Shown here in pieces: positions 8,225 through 15,634 of a DNA stretch of 16,520 nt (positions within the stretch are counted from its first letter, which is position 1; every line of letters starts with the position of its first letter). Location of the stretch: NCBI GenBank assembly GCA_025937075.1, contig JAICSD010000039.1, positions 1 through 16,520 of the forward strand. Direction: 5' to 3'. Below the pieces are notes generated by a model. That model had not been told where the DNA came from and did no database searches. It saw nothing but the letters and a program-made list of their open reading frames with translations. Position numbers and translations under genes: made by a program. This DNA comes from Vicinamibacteria bacterium (lineage in GTDB: Bacteria; Acidobacteriota; Vicinamibacteria; Vicinamibacterales; 2-12-FULL-66-21).

Positions 8225-9244
8225 TCAGAAATGGACGAATCCGGCGGGCAGCGGTTCGGCCGTGCCGCTCCTGATGACCCGAACGTCGCGCTCGGCGGTG
8301 GCCTGGCCGATGCGCGTCAACGGGACGCCACGTCCTTGCCGGGAGACTGTCGCGAAGCGGCCGCGCCGGCGGCGCGGAACCGCGGCGAGCAGCTCGTAAT
8401 CGTCTCCGCCGGCCAGCGCCGCCTGAATCGGATCCACTCCGGCCGACTCGAACCACCGCCGCGCGCCTGGCGCAATGGGCAGCGCCTCTGCGTCCACGAC
8501 GATGCCGACGCCGCTCGCGTCCGCGACCTGCTGCAGGGCGTCGGCGAGCCCGTCGCTCAAATCCATGCACGCGCTCGCGGCGCGATTACTGCCGAGCAGC
8601 GCACCAATACGGCTCCGCGGCTGTGGCCGCCGGTACCGCGCCACGCACGCGGCGACGTCCGGATCGTCAGGCTCGCCTCGGTTCGCACGCCGGAGCCACT
8701 CCAGTCCTGCGAGCCCGGCGCCCACGCTGCCGGTCACATAGATCTCGTCACCGGGACGCGCGCCGCCGCGCGTGAGGACGCGCCGCGGCCGGACAGCGCC
8801 GGTCACCGTGACGTCGACAATCAGAGGGCCGGGAGAGCGCGTGATGTTGCCGCCCGCGAGGACGACGCGCTGTTCGCGGGCGAGCGCGAGAAAGCCGTCG
8901 ACGAGCGCGCTCAGGTCGTCGGCGGGAAGCGACGGCGGCAGGCCGAGCGACAAGAGAGAGGCGCGGGGACGTCCGCCCATTGCCGCGATGTCGGACAGGT
9001 TGACCGCGAGCGCCTTCCATCCGATGTCGAAGGGGGTGCTGAAGCGCCGATCGAAGTGGACCCCTTCGACGAGGCTGTCGGTGGTGAGAACTTCGAGCGC
9101 CCCTCGCTCAGCCTCCATGACCGCCGCATCATCGCCGATACCGATGGGGAGCCACGCTGGCGCAGGCGGAAGCTTCGCGCGGATGTCCGCGATGAGCCGG
9201 CGCTCTCCCAGATCGGCGACGCTCGCGCTACCGGGCGTACTCAA
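8225..9244 (-). CDS. thiL: Thiamine-monophosphate kinase
   Basis: ThiL phosphorylates thiamine monophosphate with ATP to make the cofactor thiamine diphosphate in the cytoplasm. The 339 residues show the PurM/ThiL-fold motifs in order: IGIGDDAAV (34-42, metal and nucleotide binding), TTDSLVEGVHF (54-64), VNLSDIAAMG (81-90), GGNITRS (131-137), then DLSDGLADAL and ALAGGDDYELL in the C-terminal half. In the E. coli enzyme the fourth motif is GGDTTRG, so an Asp is replaced by Asn here. The best start is TTG at 9244, because no ATG or GTG precedes the first conserved motif. The gene overlaps the 3' end of rny by 17 bp and is followed 3 bp later by the DUF2062 gene. Confidence 0.94.
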   Translation of the reverse strand: MSTPGSASVADLGERRLIADIRAKLPPAPAWLPIGIGDDAAVMEAERGALEVLTTDSLVEGVHFDRRFSTPFDIGWKALAVNLSDIAAMGGRPRASLLSLGLPPSLPADDLSALVDGFLALAREQRVVLAGGNITRSPGPLIVDVTVTGAVRPRRVLTRGGARPGDEIYVTGSVGAGLAGLEWLRRANRGEPDDPDVAACVARYRRPQPRSRIGALLGSNRAASACMDLSDGLADALQQVADASGVGIVVDAEALPIAPGARRWFESAGVDPIQAALAGGDDYELLAAVPRRRRGRFATVSRQGRGVPLTRIGQATAERDVRVIRSGTAEPLPAGFVHF

Positions 9245-10802
9245 CGGCGCGCGTCTCGCGGATGACGGTCACCTTGATCTGACCGGGATATTCGAGCTCG
9301 TTCTCGATGCGCCGCGCGATGTCTTTGGAGAGCCAGACCGTTTCTTCGTCCGACACGCGATCGCTCTCGACGACGATCCGGATCTCGCGGCCGGCCTGGA
9401 GCGCGAATGCCTTCGAGACGCCCTGGAACGAGTCGGCGATGTTCTCGAGCTTTTCGAGCCGTTTGACGTACGACTCGAGGATATCGCGGCGGGCGCCCGG
9501 GCGCGCGGCGGAGATTGCGTCGGCCGCCTGCACGATCATGGCCTCGAGCGACGGCCAGTCGATGTCCATGTGATGGGCCGCGACGGCGCCGAGCACCGCT
9601 TCGCCCTCGCCGTGCTTGCGGAGGAAGTCGAGCCCGAGCTCGAGGTGCGTGCCCTGCAGGTCGCGATCGATCGCCTTGCCGATGTCGTGCAGGAATGCGG
9701 CGCGCGTCGTGACATTGCTGTTCAGCCCGATTTCCTTCGCCATCATCCCGGCGAGAAACGCCACCTCGCGGGAGTGGTTGAGGACGTTCTGGCCGTAGCT
9801 CGTGCGGAATTTCAGACGGCCCATCAGCCGCAGGACTTCGGGATGCAGATCGTAGAGGCCGAGCTCGAACGCGGCGGCTTCCCCTTCGCGCCGGACGGTC
9901 TCTTCCATCTCACCCTTGACCTTCTCCACGACTTCTTCGATGCGAGCCGGGTGGATGCGGCCGTCGGCGATGAGACGCTCGATCGCCTGACGCGCCACCT
10001 CGCGGCGGAACGGATCGAAGGAGGACAGGATGATCGCGCCGGGCGTGTCGTCGACGATCAGCTCGACGCCCGTGGCTGTCTCGAGCGCACGGATGTTGCG
10101 GCCTTCGCGTCCGATGATCCGTCCTTTCATGTCGTCGCTGGGGAGGTCGACGACGGAGACGGTCGTTTCGATCGCGTGCTCGGCGGCGCTGCGCTGGATG
10201 GCGTCGGTGATGATCTGCTGCGCGCGCTGGGCGGCGGTCTCGCGCGCTTCGGCGTCGAGCCGCTTCACGAGCTTGGCCGCATCGCGCCGGGCGTCAGTCT
10301 CGATCTGTTTGAGAAGCAGCTCGCGCGCCTCGTCGGCGGTCATCGCCGCGACGCGCTGCAGCTCGCGCTGGCGCTCGGCGAGCAGCTGCTCACTCCGCGC
10401 CGCGAGCGCCGCGGCGCGCTGCTGCTGTTCGGCACTGGATCGCTCCCGCGCGCGCAGCTCCTGTTCCAGCTTGTCGTTGACGGCAAGACGATCGGCGAGC
10501 GCGCGCGTCTTGTCGGCGAGCGTCTGCTCGAGGCCGATGATCTCCTGGCGTCGATCGTGTGCCTGCCGGTCCGTTTCGGCCAGCAGCTCGTGGGCCCTTT
10601 CCCGCGCTTCGAGCTGGGCTTCCTTGCGAAGTGTTTCGGCGTCGCGCTCGGCCTGCTGCCGGACCTGGCGCGCGTGGGCATCGGCGGTGCCGAGGACGTC
10701 AGCGGCAACGCGGCGCCGGCTGGCAAGCCACCAGGAGAGCGCCGCGAGCGCGATGCCGCTGGAAATCGCGGCGTTGACGACGTAGATGGCTGCTGGGCCC
10801 AC
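9228..10802 (-). CDS. rny: Ribonuclease Y
   Basis: RNase Y is a membrane-anchored endoribonuclease that starts mRNA decay in many bacteria lacking RNase E. The 524-residue protein has an N-terminal helix (about 5-27), a long charged coiled coil (30-205), a KH domain with GRIIGREGRNIR (227-238) and an HD phosphohydrolase domain with NHSREVA (H343) and AAFLHDIGKAID (HD at 372-373). The length and order are standard. The GTG at 10802 is the best start because the membrane helix follows directly. No Shine-Dalgarno is visible; instead the start abuts a repeat stem-loop. It follows the probable 6S RNA gene and overlaps thiL. Confidence 0.95.
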   Translation of the reverse strand: MGPAAIYVVNAAISSGIALAALSWWLASRRRVAADVLGTADAHARQVRQQAERDAETLRKEAQLEARERAHELLAETDRQAHDRRQEIIGLEQTLADKTRALADRLAVNDKLEQELRARERSSAEQQQRAAALAARSEQLLAERQRELQRVAAMTADEARELLLKQIETDARRDAAKLVKRLDAEARETAAQRAQQIITDAIQRSAAEHAIETTVSVVDLPSDDMKGRIIGREGRNIRALETATGVELIVDDTPGAIILSSFDPFRREVARQAIERLIADGRIHPARIEEVVEKVKGEMEETVRREGEAAAFELGLYDLHPEVLRLMGRLKFRTSYGQNVLNHSREVAFLAGMMAKEIGLNSNVTTRAAFLHDIGKAIDRDLQGTHLELGLDFLRKHGEGEAVLGAVAAHHMDIDWPSLEAMIVQAADAISAARPGARRDILESYVKRLEKLENIADSFQGVSKAFALQAGREIRIVVESDRVSDEETVWLSKDIARRIENELEYPGQIKVTVIRETRAVEYAR

Positions 10803-10803
10803 A

Positions 10804-10879
10804 AAATTGGTGAATTGGTGGATTGATGGATTGGTGAATCGACCTCACGAATTCACCAATTTCACCAGCTCACCAATTT
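10804..10879 (-). repeat. Inverted/direct repeat array (ATTGGTGA units) before rny
   Basis: ATTGGTGA-like units are repeated on the left and their inverse TCACCAAT on the right. A perfect 10-bp inner stem pairs 10830-10839 with 10851-10860 around an 11-nt loop. An outer pair joins 10804-10813 (AAATTGGTGA) to 10870-10879. Read on the minus strand it lies between the 3' end of the 6S RNA and the rny GTG, and ends in a short T-run next to that start. It might end the 6S transcript or hide the rny start; both are inferences. Confidence 0.8.
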
Positions 10880-10884
10880 CGGAT

Positions 10885-11076
10885 GGGCCCCGCTTTGCCG
10901 TGTGGGGAGGTCGGATGAACCTGCGTAAAGCAGGTGGAACCGCTCCTCAAACCGCGCGTCAGGCTTCCTCTCACAGAGGCATGCACACGGCGCGGTGTCG
11001 CGATTCTCTTAGATGTAACGTTGGCTCAAACGAGCCTCCGGAACCATCACGCGCAAAGCAGGGAACTCAATCTCTC
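10885..11076 (-). ncRNA. ssrS: Probable 6S RNA
   Basis: 6S RNA binds sigma70-RNA polymerase holoenzyme by mimicking an open promoter. The predicted transcript is about 190 nt, the usual size. Its ends close by an 11-bp helix: CCCUGCUUUGC (11063-11053) with GCAAAGCGGGG (10898-10888), including one G-U pair. Inside are the family-like GUUCCCUGC start, GGCUCGUUUGAGCC, and on the 3' side of the central bubble a small hairpin CCUGC/GCAGG. It lies directly downstream of zapA, the same position as in many proteobacteria. Exact ends are estimated from the promoter and stem. No covariance search was possible. Confidence 0.75.
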
Positions 11077-11083
11077 GTGAGGG

Positions 11084-11112
11084 ATCTTAGAATGAACCGG
11101 CGGTCCGGGCAA
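11084..11112 (-). promoter_or_regulatory. Promoter for the 6S RNA, overlapping the zapA stop
   Basis: On the minus strand TTGCCC (11112-11107) and TAAGAT (11089-11084) are spaced by 17 bp, each with four of six consensus bases. The first three bases of the -10 box are the zapA TAA stop. Initiation would fall near 11076, just before the conserved GUUCCCUGC element. Confidence 0.5.
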
Positions 11113-11434
11113 GCGGAGAACCGGGGTCGGCGGCCTCCGGTTCCGTAGAGGCGAGCGCCAGATCCAGCATCCGCTCCAGCTCCTCGGCGCGGTGGGACAA
11201 GTTGGTGCGCCGCGCCGTGTCGTCGTCGCGGGCGCGGAACCATTCGTCCGCGATGTTGAGGGCCGCAAGCACGGCGATCTTCAGCGAATCGCCCTGGGGC
11301 GACTCGCGGGCCGCGAGCTGCATTTTGGCGTCCACTACCGCCGCCAGCTCCGCAATGTACGCTTGTTCCAGGTGGCTCCGGATCGCGTACCGCTGGCCGC
11401 CGATATCGACGTAAACGACGCGGGTGGGGTCCAT
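11087..11434 (-). CDS. zapA: Cell division protein ZapA family
   Basis: ZapA binds FtsZ and bundles its protofilaments at mid-cell. The 115-residue product begins MDPTRVVYVDIGGQRYAIRS, the family beta-strand region, followed by an alpha-helical part with AYIAELAAVVDAKM (25-38) and a long helix with NIADEW and AEELERMLDLAL. The start is placed at the ATG at 11434. An in-frame ATG 21 bp earlier would only add residues encoded by an octanucleotide repeat. It follows the zapB-like gene by 42 bp and precedes the 6S RNA. Confidence 0.88.
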   Translation of the reverse strand: MDPTRVVYVDIGGQRYAIRSHLEQAYIAELAAVVDAKMQLAARESPQGDSLKIAVLAALNIADEWFRARDDDTARRTNLSHRAEELERMLDLALASTEPEAADPGSPLARTAGSF

Positions 11435-11439
11435 GTGGT

Positions 11440-11477
11440 GGTTCCAGGGTTCCAAGGTTCCAACGTTCCAAGGTTCC
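11440..11477. repeat. Octanucleotide tandem repeat (GGTTCCAA)n
   Basis: Four full octamers and a six-base partial copy (GGTTCCAG, GGTTCCAA, GGTTCCAA, CGTTCCAA, GGTTCC) fill almost the whole gap between the zapB-like stop and the zapA start. The last base overlaps the zapB-like stop codon. On the transcribed strand the unit reads TTGGAACC, so the mRNA between the two genes is nearly pure repeat and lacks a clear ribosome site for zapA. Confidence 0.9.
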
Positions 11478-11761
11478 TAGATCTTCAACGCCTCGATCTG
11501 CTTGAGCATGTCCTCGACGCGGAGGCGAACCTGCTGACGCTCGTCGCGAAGCGCCGTCAGTTCGGCATTCGTGCCTTCCGCCTCGTTGAGCCGCGCGCGC
11601 GCCGCCTCGAGGTCCGCGCGCAGACGCGCGTTCTCGTCGGCGCCCCGGGCGTTATCCATCCGCAGGCGATCGATGACGCCGACCAGCAGCTTCACCTTTT
11701 CCTCGAGCCGATCGATTGCTTCGAAACCGAGAGCGTCTCCAGCTACCGCCGCCTTCGCCAT
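11477..11761 (-). CDS. Small coiled-coil protein, ZapB-like
   Basis: The 94-residue product is almost entirely heptad-type coiled coil from residue 14 onward (RLEEKVKLLVGVIDRLRMDN, later LRADLEAARARLNEAEG and RVEDMLKQIEAL). Size, composition and position immediately upstream of zapA match ZapB-like division factors, which link ZapA-FtsZ assemblies. Coiled-coil proteins are hard to assign by sequence alone, so the name is tentative. The start is the ATG at 11761, with AGAGGA upstream; an in-frame ATG 21 bp earlier falls in the REP-like hairpin. It follows pheT after a 51-bp gap. Confidence 0.75.
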   Translation of the reverse strand: MAKAAVAGDALGFEAIDRLEEKVKLLVGVIDRLRMDNARGADENARLRADLEAARARLNEAEGTNAELTALRDERQQVRLRVEDMLKQIEALKI

Positions 11762-11774
11762 AAATCCTCTTGTC

Positions 11775-11804
11775 CGCGGCACTCGAGTGCCGCGCTACGA
11801 AATC
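11775..11804 (-). repeat. REP-like hairpin element, copy 1
   Basis: A perfect 20-bp palindrome (11775-11794, arms CGCGGCACT and AGTGCCGCG with a 2-nt CG centre) is flanked by the constant tail CTACGAAATC (11795-11804). It lies between the pheT stop and the zapB-like start. The same design recurs at 15356-15385 with different but still complementary arms. Confidence 0.8.
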
Positions 11805-11812
11805 AATTCTGT

Positions 11813-13939
11813 CTAACGGCGCCCGGCGCCGTGCCTGGATTCGAGCGCCGATACGATCCGCGCCATGGCATCGTCGACCTCGGCGTCCGTGAGCGTCCGA
11901 TCGGGTGATCGGAACGTGAGCCGGAGCGAGAGGCTGACGCGCCCTTCGGGCACGCCTCTACCGCGATACCGATCGAACTCGACGAGATGCCCGAGTGTCG
12001 CGGGAGCTGCCGAACGGATAGTGCCACGAACGTCCGCCGCAGGCAAGATGCTATCGACGAGAATCGACAAGTCGCGGACGACCGATGGATACCTCGGCAG
12101 GGACTCCGCTCGCAGCTCGCGACCCGGTTGACGCGCGGCGATCGCATCGAGATCGAGCTCGAACGCGTAGAGCTCCTCGGATGCTGGAAATCCGCGCGCG
12201 TCGAGAAGCGCGGGAACGAGCTGACCGGCGGTGCCGACGATCGTCCCAGGATCCGATGCGCTGTTCGTGCTGGAGGGTCGCACGACGATCTGCGCGGTGC
12301 GACCCTCGACACAGTACGAGGGCGACGGCGACGCCGGTTCGAATGTCGGGGTGACGCCGAGTGCGACGCAGAGCGCCTCGACCGCGCCCTTCACGTCGAA
12401 GAAATCCACGGGCCGCGCGCCGCCGGACCAGTGGGGCGCCGCGCCGGCGCCGCACCACACGCCCGCAACGCATCGCGCTTCGCCGCGAGGGGAGAAGCGC
12501 GTCCCCGTCTCGAACAGCCGTACGTCCTTGCGCTCGCGCCGGCGGTTATATGCCGCGCTGTCGATCAAGCCGGGCAGCAGCGAAGGCCGAAGGACGGCGT
12601 ACTTCTCCGATAGCGGGTTCGCGATGGGGATTGAGGATCCGTTCACCGAGAACGGCGCCGCCGCATCGGCCTCGACGAACGCGAACGTCATCGCTTCCGA
12701 GAGGCCGCACGCCGTCAGCACGTGCCGCACCGTCCGATCGCGCAGCGTTCTTGCGTCCGGCGGCAATTGCGGCGCCTTCAGCGTCGGGAAGGTCGCCGGC
12801 AGCCCGACGTAGCCGTCGTGCCGGGCGATCTCTTCGACGAGATCGATCTCGCGCAGCACATCGACGCGGAACGTGGGAACCGTCACCTGCCACGAGCCTG
12901 CCGCGCCGAAGCCGCGAAGCGGCGAAGGCGGGTGGCGCGCAACTGTAGTTTCGCGATCTGCTTCAGTAGCGCGATCTGCGACCCCGAATCCGAGCGGCTC
13001 GAGAATACGCGGGACCTGCGGAGCCGGGACGGGGATTCCGAGCACCCGCGCGATCCGCTCCCCGCGCAGCGTCAGGACGACCGGGGGCTTCGGCGCCGGA
13101 TAGACGTCGATCATCGGGCCGAGCGGCTCGCCGGCGCCGATGTCGCGCAGCAGCGCGGCCACGCGGCCGATCGCGGCGGGCGCGGCCTCGACGTCCGCGC
13201 CGCGTTCGAACCGCGTCGAGGCTTCCGTCTTCAGTCCAAGGCGCCGGCTCGTGCGCCGTACCGAAGCGGGCGTGAAGTACGCGCTTTCGAGGACCATCCG
13301 CCGCGTGCCGGGACCGATCTCGGAGTCGCCTCCGCCCATCACGCCGGCGATCGCCTGCGGGCGCATCGCGTCGGCGATGACGAGCGTCTCCCGATCGAGC
13401 ATCCGCGTCACGCCGTCGAGCGTGCGGATTGTTTCGCCATCACGCGCGCGCCGCGCCCGCAGCATCGGACCGGCGAGGCGATCGAGGTCGAACGCGTGCG
13501 TCGGCTGGCCCATCTCGAGCATCACGTAGTTCGTGACGTCCACCACGACGCTGATGCTTCGAACGCCCGCGGCCTCGAGCCGCTCGCGCAGCCATGCGGG
13601 TGATTCGGCCGCGCGGATCTCGAACGCCTGCGCGCAGTAGCGCCCGCACAGGTCGGCATCGTCTATAGCGACGTCGATTGGCGGCGTGCCTGCATGCTCG
13701 AGCGTTGCACGCGCGGGAAGCTGCAGCGGGAGATCGTAGGCCGCGGACGCTTCGCGTGCGAGGCCGAGGACACTGAGGCAGTCCGGACGATTGGCCGTGA
13801 TCTCGACGTCGATCACCTGATGCGGCGAATGCTCCACCGAGGCGACCTCGAATCCCCGCAGCCCGAGCGTCGCTGCGAGCGCATCGATCGCCTCCGGGAC
13901 GGCCACGATCTCGCGCAGCCACGGATACACCAGCCTCAC
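11813..13939 (-). CDS. pheT: Phenylalanine-tRNA ligase beta subunit, short form
   Basis: PheT pairs with PheS in the alpha2-beta2 enzyme that charges tRNA-Phe. The 708 residues show the B1 start (RLVYPWLREIVAVPEA), then at 47-63 ITANRPDCLSVLGLARE, the B3/B4 editing region, B5, and a C-terminal FDX-ACB anticodon-binding domain (about 614-708, beginning near LPRYPSVVRDLSIL). The family's EMAP/OB tRNA-binding domain, normally about 110 residues between the B1 start and the NRPDCLS motif, is absent; only about 10 residues separate them. This makes it shorter than the usual 790-800. The GTG at 13939 overlaps the pheS TGA by 4 bp, so translation is coupled. A longer open frame reading upstream only covers pheS in another phase. 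Confidence 0.94.
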   Translation of the reverse strand: MRLVYPWLREIVAVPEAIDALAATLGLRGFEVASVEHSPHQVIDVEITANRPDCLSVLGLAREASAAYDLPLQLPARATLEHAGTPPIDVAIDDADLCGRYCAQAFEIRAAESPAWLRERLEAAGVRSISVVVDVTNYVMLEMGQPTHAFDLDRLAGPMLRARRARDGETIRTLDGVTRMLDRETLVIADAMRPQAIAGVMGGGDSEIGPGTRRMVLESAYFTPASVRRTSRRLGLKTEASTRFERGADVEAAPAAIGRVAALLRDIGAGEPLGPMIDVYPAPKPPVVLTLRGERIARVLGIPVPAPQVPRILEPLGFGVADRATEADRETTVARHPPSPLRGFGAAGSWQVTVPTFRVDVLREIDLVEEIARHDGYVGLPATFPTLKAPQLPPDARTLRDRTVRHVLTACGLSEAMTFAFVEADAAAPFSVNGSSIPIANPLSEKYAVLRPSLLPGLIDSAAYNRRRERKDVRLFETGTRFSPRGEARCVAGVWCGAGAAPHWSGGARPVDFFDVKGAVEALCVALGVTPTFEPASPSPSYCVEGRTAQIVVRPSSTNSASDPGTIVGTAGQLVPALLDARGFPASEELYAFELDLDAIAARQPGRELRAESLPRYPSVVRDLSILVDSILPAADVRGTIRSAAPATLGHLVEFDRYRGRGVPEGRVSLSLRLTFRSPDRTLTDAEVDDAMARIVSALESRHGAGRR

Positions 13940-14970
13940 AGAGGGAACTGCTCCAGGAACCTGAGGTCGTTCTCGTAGAACAGGCGGATGTCCTCGACCC
14001 CCCACTTCAGGAGCGCGAGCCGTTCGATGCCGACGCCGAACGCGAAGCCGGTGTAGCGCTCCGGATCGTAGCCCACCGCTTCGAACACAGCGGGATGCAC
14101 CATGCCGCTGCCAAGAACCTCGAGCCAGCCGGTGCCTTTGCACATCGCGCAACCTCGTCCGTCGCAGGAGGCGCAACTGACGTCCAGCTCTCCGCTCGGC
14201 TCGGTGTAAGGGAAGAAGCTCGGACGAAAACGCGTGCCGCGCTCCGGCCCGAACAGCTCGTGCGCGAAGGTCACGAGCGTGCCCTTGAGATCCGCGAGCG
14301 TGACATCCTCGTCCACGACAAGGCCCTCGACCTGCGTGAACATCGGCGTGTGCGTGAGATCGAGATTGTCGCGCCGGTACACGCGGCCCGGCGCGATGAG
14401 CCGCACCGGCGGCGGGAACCGCTCCATGTAGCGGACCTGCATGCCCGACGTGTGCGTGCGGAGGAGCGTTGCAGGTCTGCCGTCCGTGCGCACGATCGGC
14501 GACGCGAGATACAGCGTGTCCTGCATGTCGCGGGCGGGGTGCTCCGCGGGCATGTTGAGCGCTTCGAAGTTGTGGTAGTCGTCCTCGAGCTCAGGCCCTT
14601 CGACGATGAGGAAGCCGAGGCGCAGGAAGATGGCTTCGATTCGCTCGCGGAGGAGCGTCAACGGATGGCGATGGCCGAGGAGAGGTTGACGTCCGGGGAG
14701 CGTGACGTCAACCGCATCGATTTTGTGACGGCTGGATGCCTGCGTCAGGCGATCGGCGACGCGGGTCTCGATGATCTGCTTCAGCTCGTTCGCCTGCCGT
14801 CCGAGCCGCGGGCGTTCATCGGCCGGCGCGCCGGCCACTTCCTTCAGCAGCGTGGAGACGAGGCCGCCCTTGCGCGCCAGGTAGCGGTCGCGGACGGCGC
14901 GCAACTCCGGCTCGGTGGCTGCCGACGCCAGGTCCGCCTCGAACCGATCTCTGAGGGACGCGATATCCAC
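13936..14970 (-). CDS. pheS: Phenylalanine-tRNA ligase alpha subunit
   Basis: PheS is the catalytic class II synthetase subunit. The 344 residues have an N-terminal coiled-coil arm (1-85), the substrate motif LLRTHTSGMQVRYM (169-182), motif 2 with GRVYRRDNLDLTHTPMF (195-211) and motif 3 GFAFGVGIERLALL (308-321). Four cysteines, C266, C269, C274 and C277, form a zinc-ribbon-like CxxC...CxxC before GWLEVLGSGMVHP, as in many bacterial PheS. The GTG at 14970 lies 6 bp after the rplT stop. The 3' end overlaps pheT by 4 bp. Confidence 0.97.
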   Translation of the reverse strand: MDIASLRDRFEADLASAATEPELRAVRDRYLARKGGLVSTLLKEVAGAPADERPRLGRQANELKQIIETRVADRLTQASSRHKIDAVDVTLPGRQPLLGHRHPLTLLRERIEAIFLRLGFLIVEGPELEDDYHNFEALNMPAEHPARDMQDTLYLASPIVRTDGRPATLLRTHTSGMQVRYMERFPPPVRLIAPGRVYRRDNLDLTHTPMFTQVEGLVVDEDVTLADLKGTLVTFAHELFGPERGTRFRPSFFPYTEPSGELDVSCASCDGRGCAMCKGTGWLEVLGSGMVHPAVFEAVGYDPERYTGFAFGVGIERLALLKWGVEDIRLFYENDLRFLEQFPL

Positions 14971-14976
14971 ATCAGA

Positions 14977-15339
14977 TCAGGCGCTCTTCCGCTGCTCGCC
15001 TGCCACCTGCGCGAGCCGCGCGAACGCCGCCGGCGAGGAGACCGCCAGCTCGGCGAGGCTCTTCCGATCGAGCGTGTTGCCCGACGCCTTGAGCCCGCTG
15101 ATCAACTCGCCGTAGGTGAGCCCGTGCTCGCGCGCTGCCGCGTTGATCCGCATCACCCAGAGCCGTCTGAAATCGCGCTTCTTGCGGCGGCGGCCGACGA
15201 ACGCATACTTGAGCGCCGTGTCGACGGACTCCTTCGCGCTGCGATACAGCTTGCTCTTGGTCTGGTAGAACCCCTTCGCGCGGCTGAGCAGCTTCTTCCG
15301 CTTCGCCCGCCTGACGTTTCCTCGTTTGACTCTCGGCAT
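14977..15339 (-). CDS. rplT: 50S ribosomal protein L20
   Basis: bL20 binds 23S rRNA early in 50S assembly and in several bacteria represses its own operon. The 120-residue protein has the very basic N-terminus ([20 protein letters not shown]), [37 protein letters not shown] and a C-terminal globular part with [14 protein letters not shown]. Length and motifs are standard. It lies between rpmI and pheS in the classical order. Confidence 0.98.
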   Translation of the reverse strand: MPRVKRGNVRRAKRKKLLSRAKGFYQTKSKLYRSAKESVDTALKYAFVGRRRKKRDFRRLWVMRINAAAREHGLTYGELISGLKASGNTLDRKSLAELAVSSPAAFARLAQVAGEQRKSA

Positions 15340-15355
15340 TGTTGTTCTCTCAACT

Positions 15356-15385
15356 CGCGCAACTGAAGTTGCGCGCTACGAAATC
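15356..15385 (-). repeat. REP-like hairpin element, copy 2
   Basis: Arms CGCGCAACT and AGTTGCGCG (15356-15375) surround a 2-nt GA centre, followed by CTACGAAATC (15376-15385), the same tail as copy 1. On the transcribed strand the tail starts right at the rpmI stop codon and the hairpin precedes the rplT ribosome site. It could modulate rplT translation or transcript ends. Confidence 0.8.
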
Positions 15386-15579
15386 TAGTCCGGCAGCATC
15401 CTCCGCAGCTTTGCCTGATCGGCCGGCGCCACGACGACCGTGCCGCGCAGCGTGCGCTTCCGCCCGCGCGTCTTGCTCGTCAGGATGTGCTGCTTGAATG
15501 CCTTGCTCCGGACGAACTTGCCCGTTCCCGTCTTCTTGAACCGCTTGGCTGCCCCGCGGTGGCTTTTCAGTTTCGGCAT
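15385..15579 (-). CDS. rpmI: 50S ribosomal protein L35
   Basis: bL35 is a small 50S protein. The 64-residue product begins [20 protein letters not shown] and continues with [21 protein letters not shown], matching the family across its full length. The ATG at 15579 is certain from homology; in-frame codons further upstream belong to the spacer. The TAG is followed directly by the REP-like element. The gene lies between infC and rplT. Confidence 0.97.
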   Translation of the reverse strand: MPKLKSHRGAAKRFKKTGTGKFVRSKAFKQHILTSKTRGRKRTLRGTVVVAPADQAKLRRMLPD

Positions 15580-15606
15580 GGTGTCTCTGCTCGCTCCGCT
15601 TGCACG

Positions 15607-15634
15607 CTACGGATTGAATGACTACGGATTGAAT
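15607..15634. repeat. 15-bp direct duplication, CTACGGATTGAAT, after infC
   Basis: CTACGGATTGAAT occurs at 15607-15619 and 15622-15634, a 15-bp period. The right copy touches the infC stop codon. On the transcribed strand the left copy continues as CGTAGCGTGCAAGCG, similar to the tail and first arm of the REP-like elements, so this may be a decayed third member. Confidence 0.65.

Noticed and set aside
7268..9265. 665-codon plus-strand frame over the 3D, DUF2062 and thiL genes
   Set aside because: It crosses three well-supported minus-strand genes and has no recognisable domain.
8772..10826. 684-codon plus-strand frame over rny
   Set aside because: Pure antisense shadow of RNase Y with repetitive acidic and Leu-rich composition.
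13940..14176. Extended N-terminus of pheT reaching into pheS
   Set aside because: Those residues are an out-of-frame reading of pheS; the conserved PheT start RLVYPWL begins at the GTG at 13939.
14095..15366. 423-codon plus-strand frame over pheS and rplT
   Set aside because: Antisense to two certain genes with no motif of its own.
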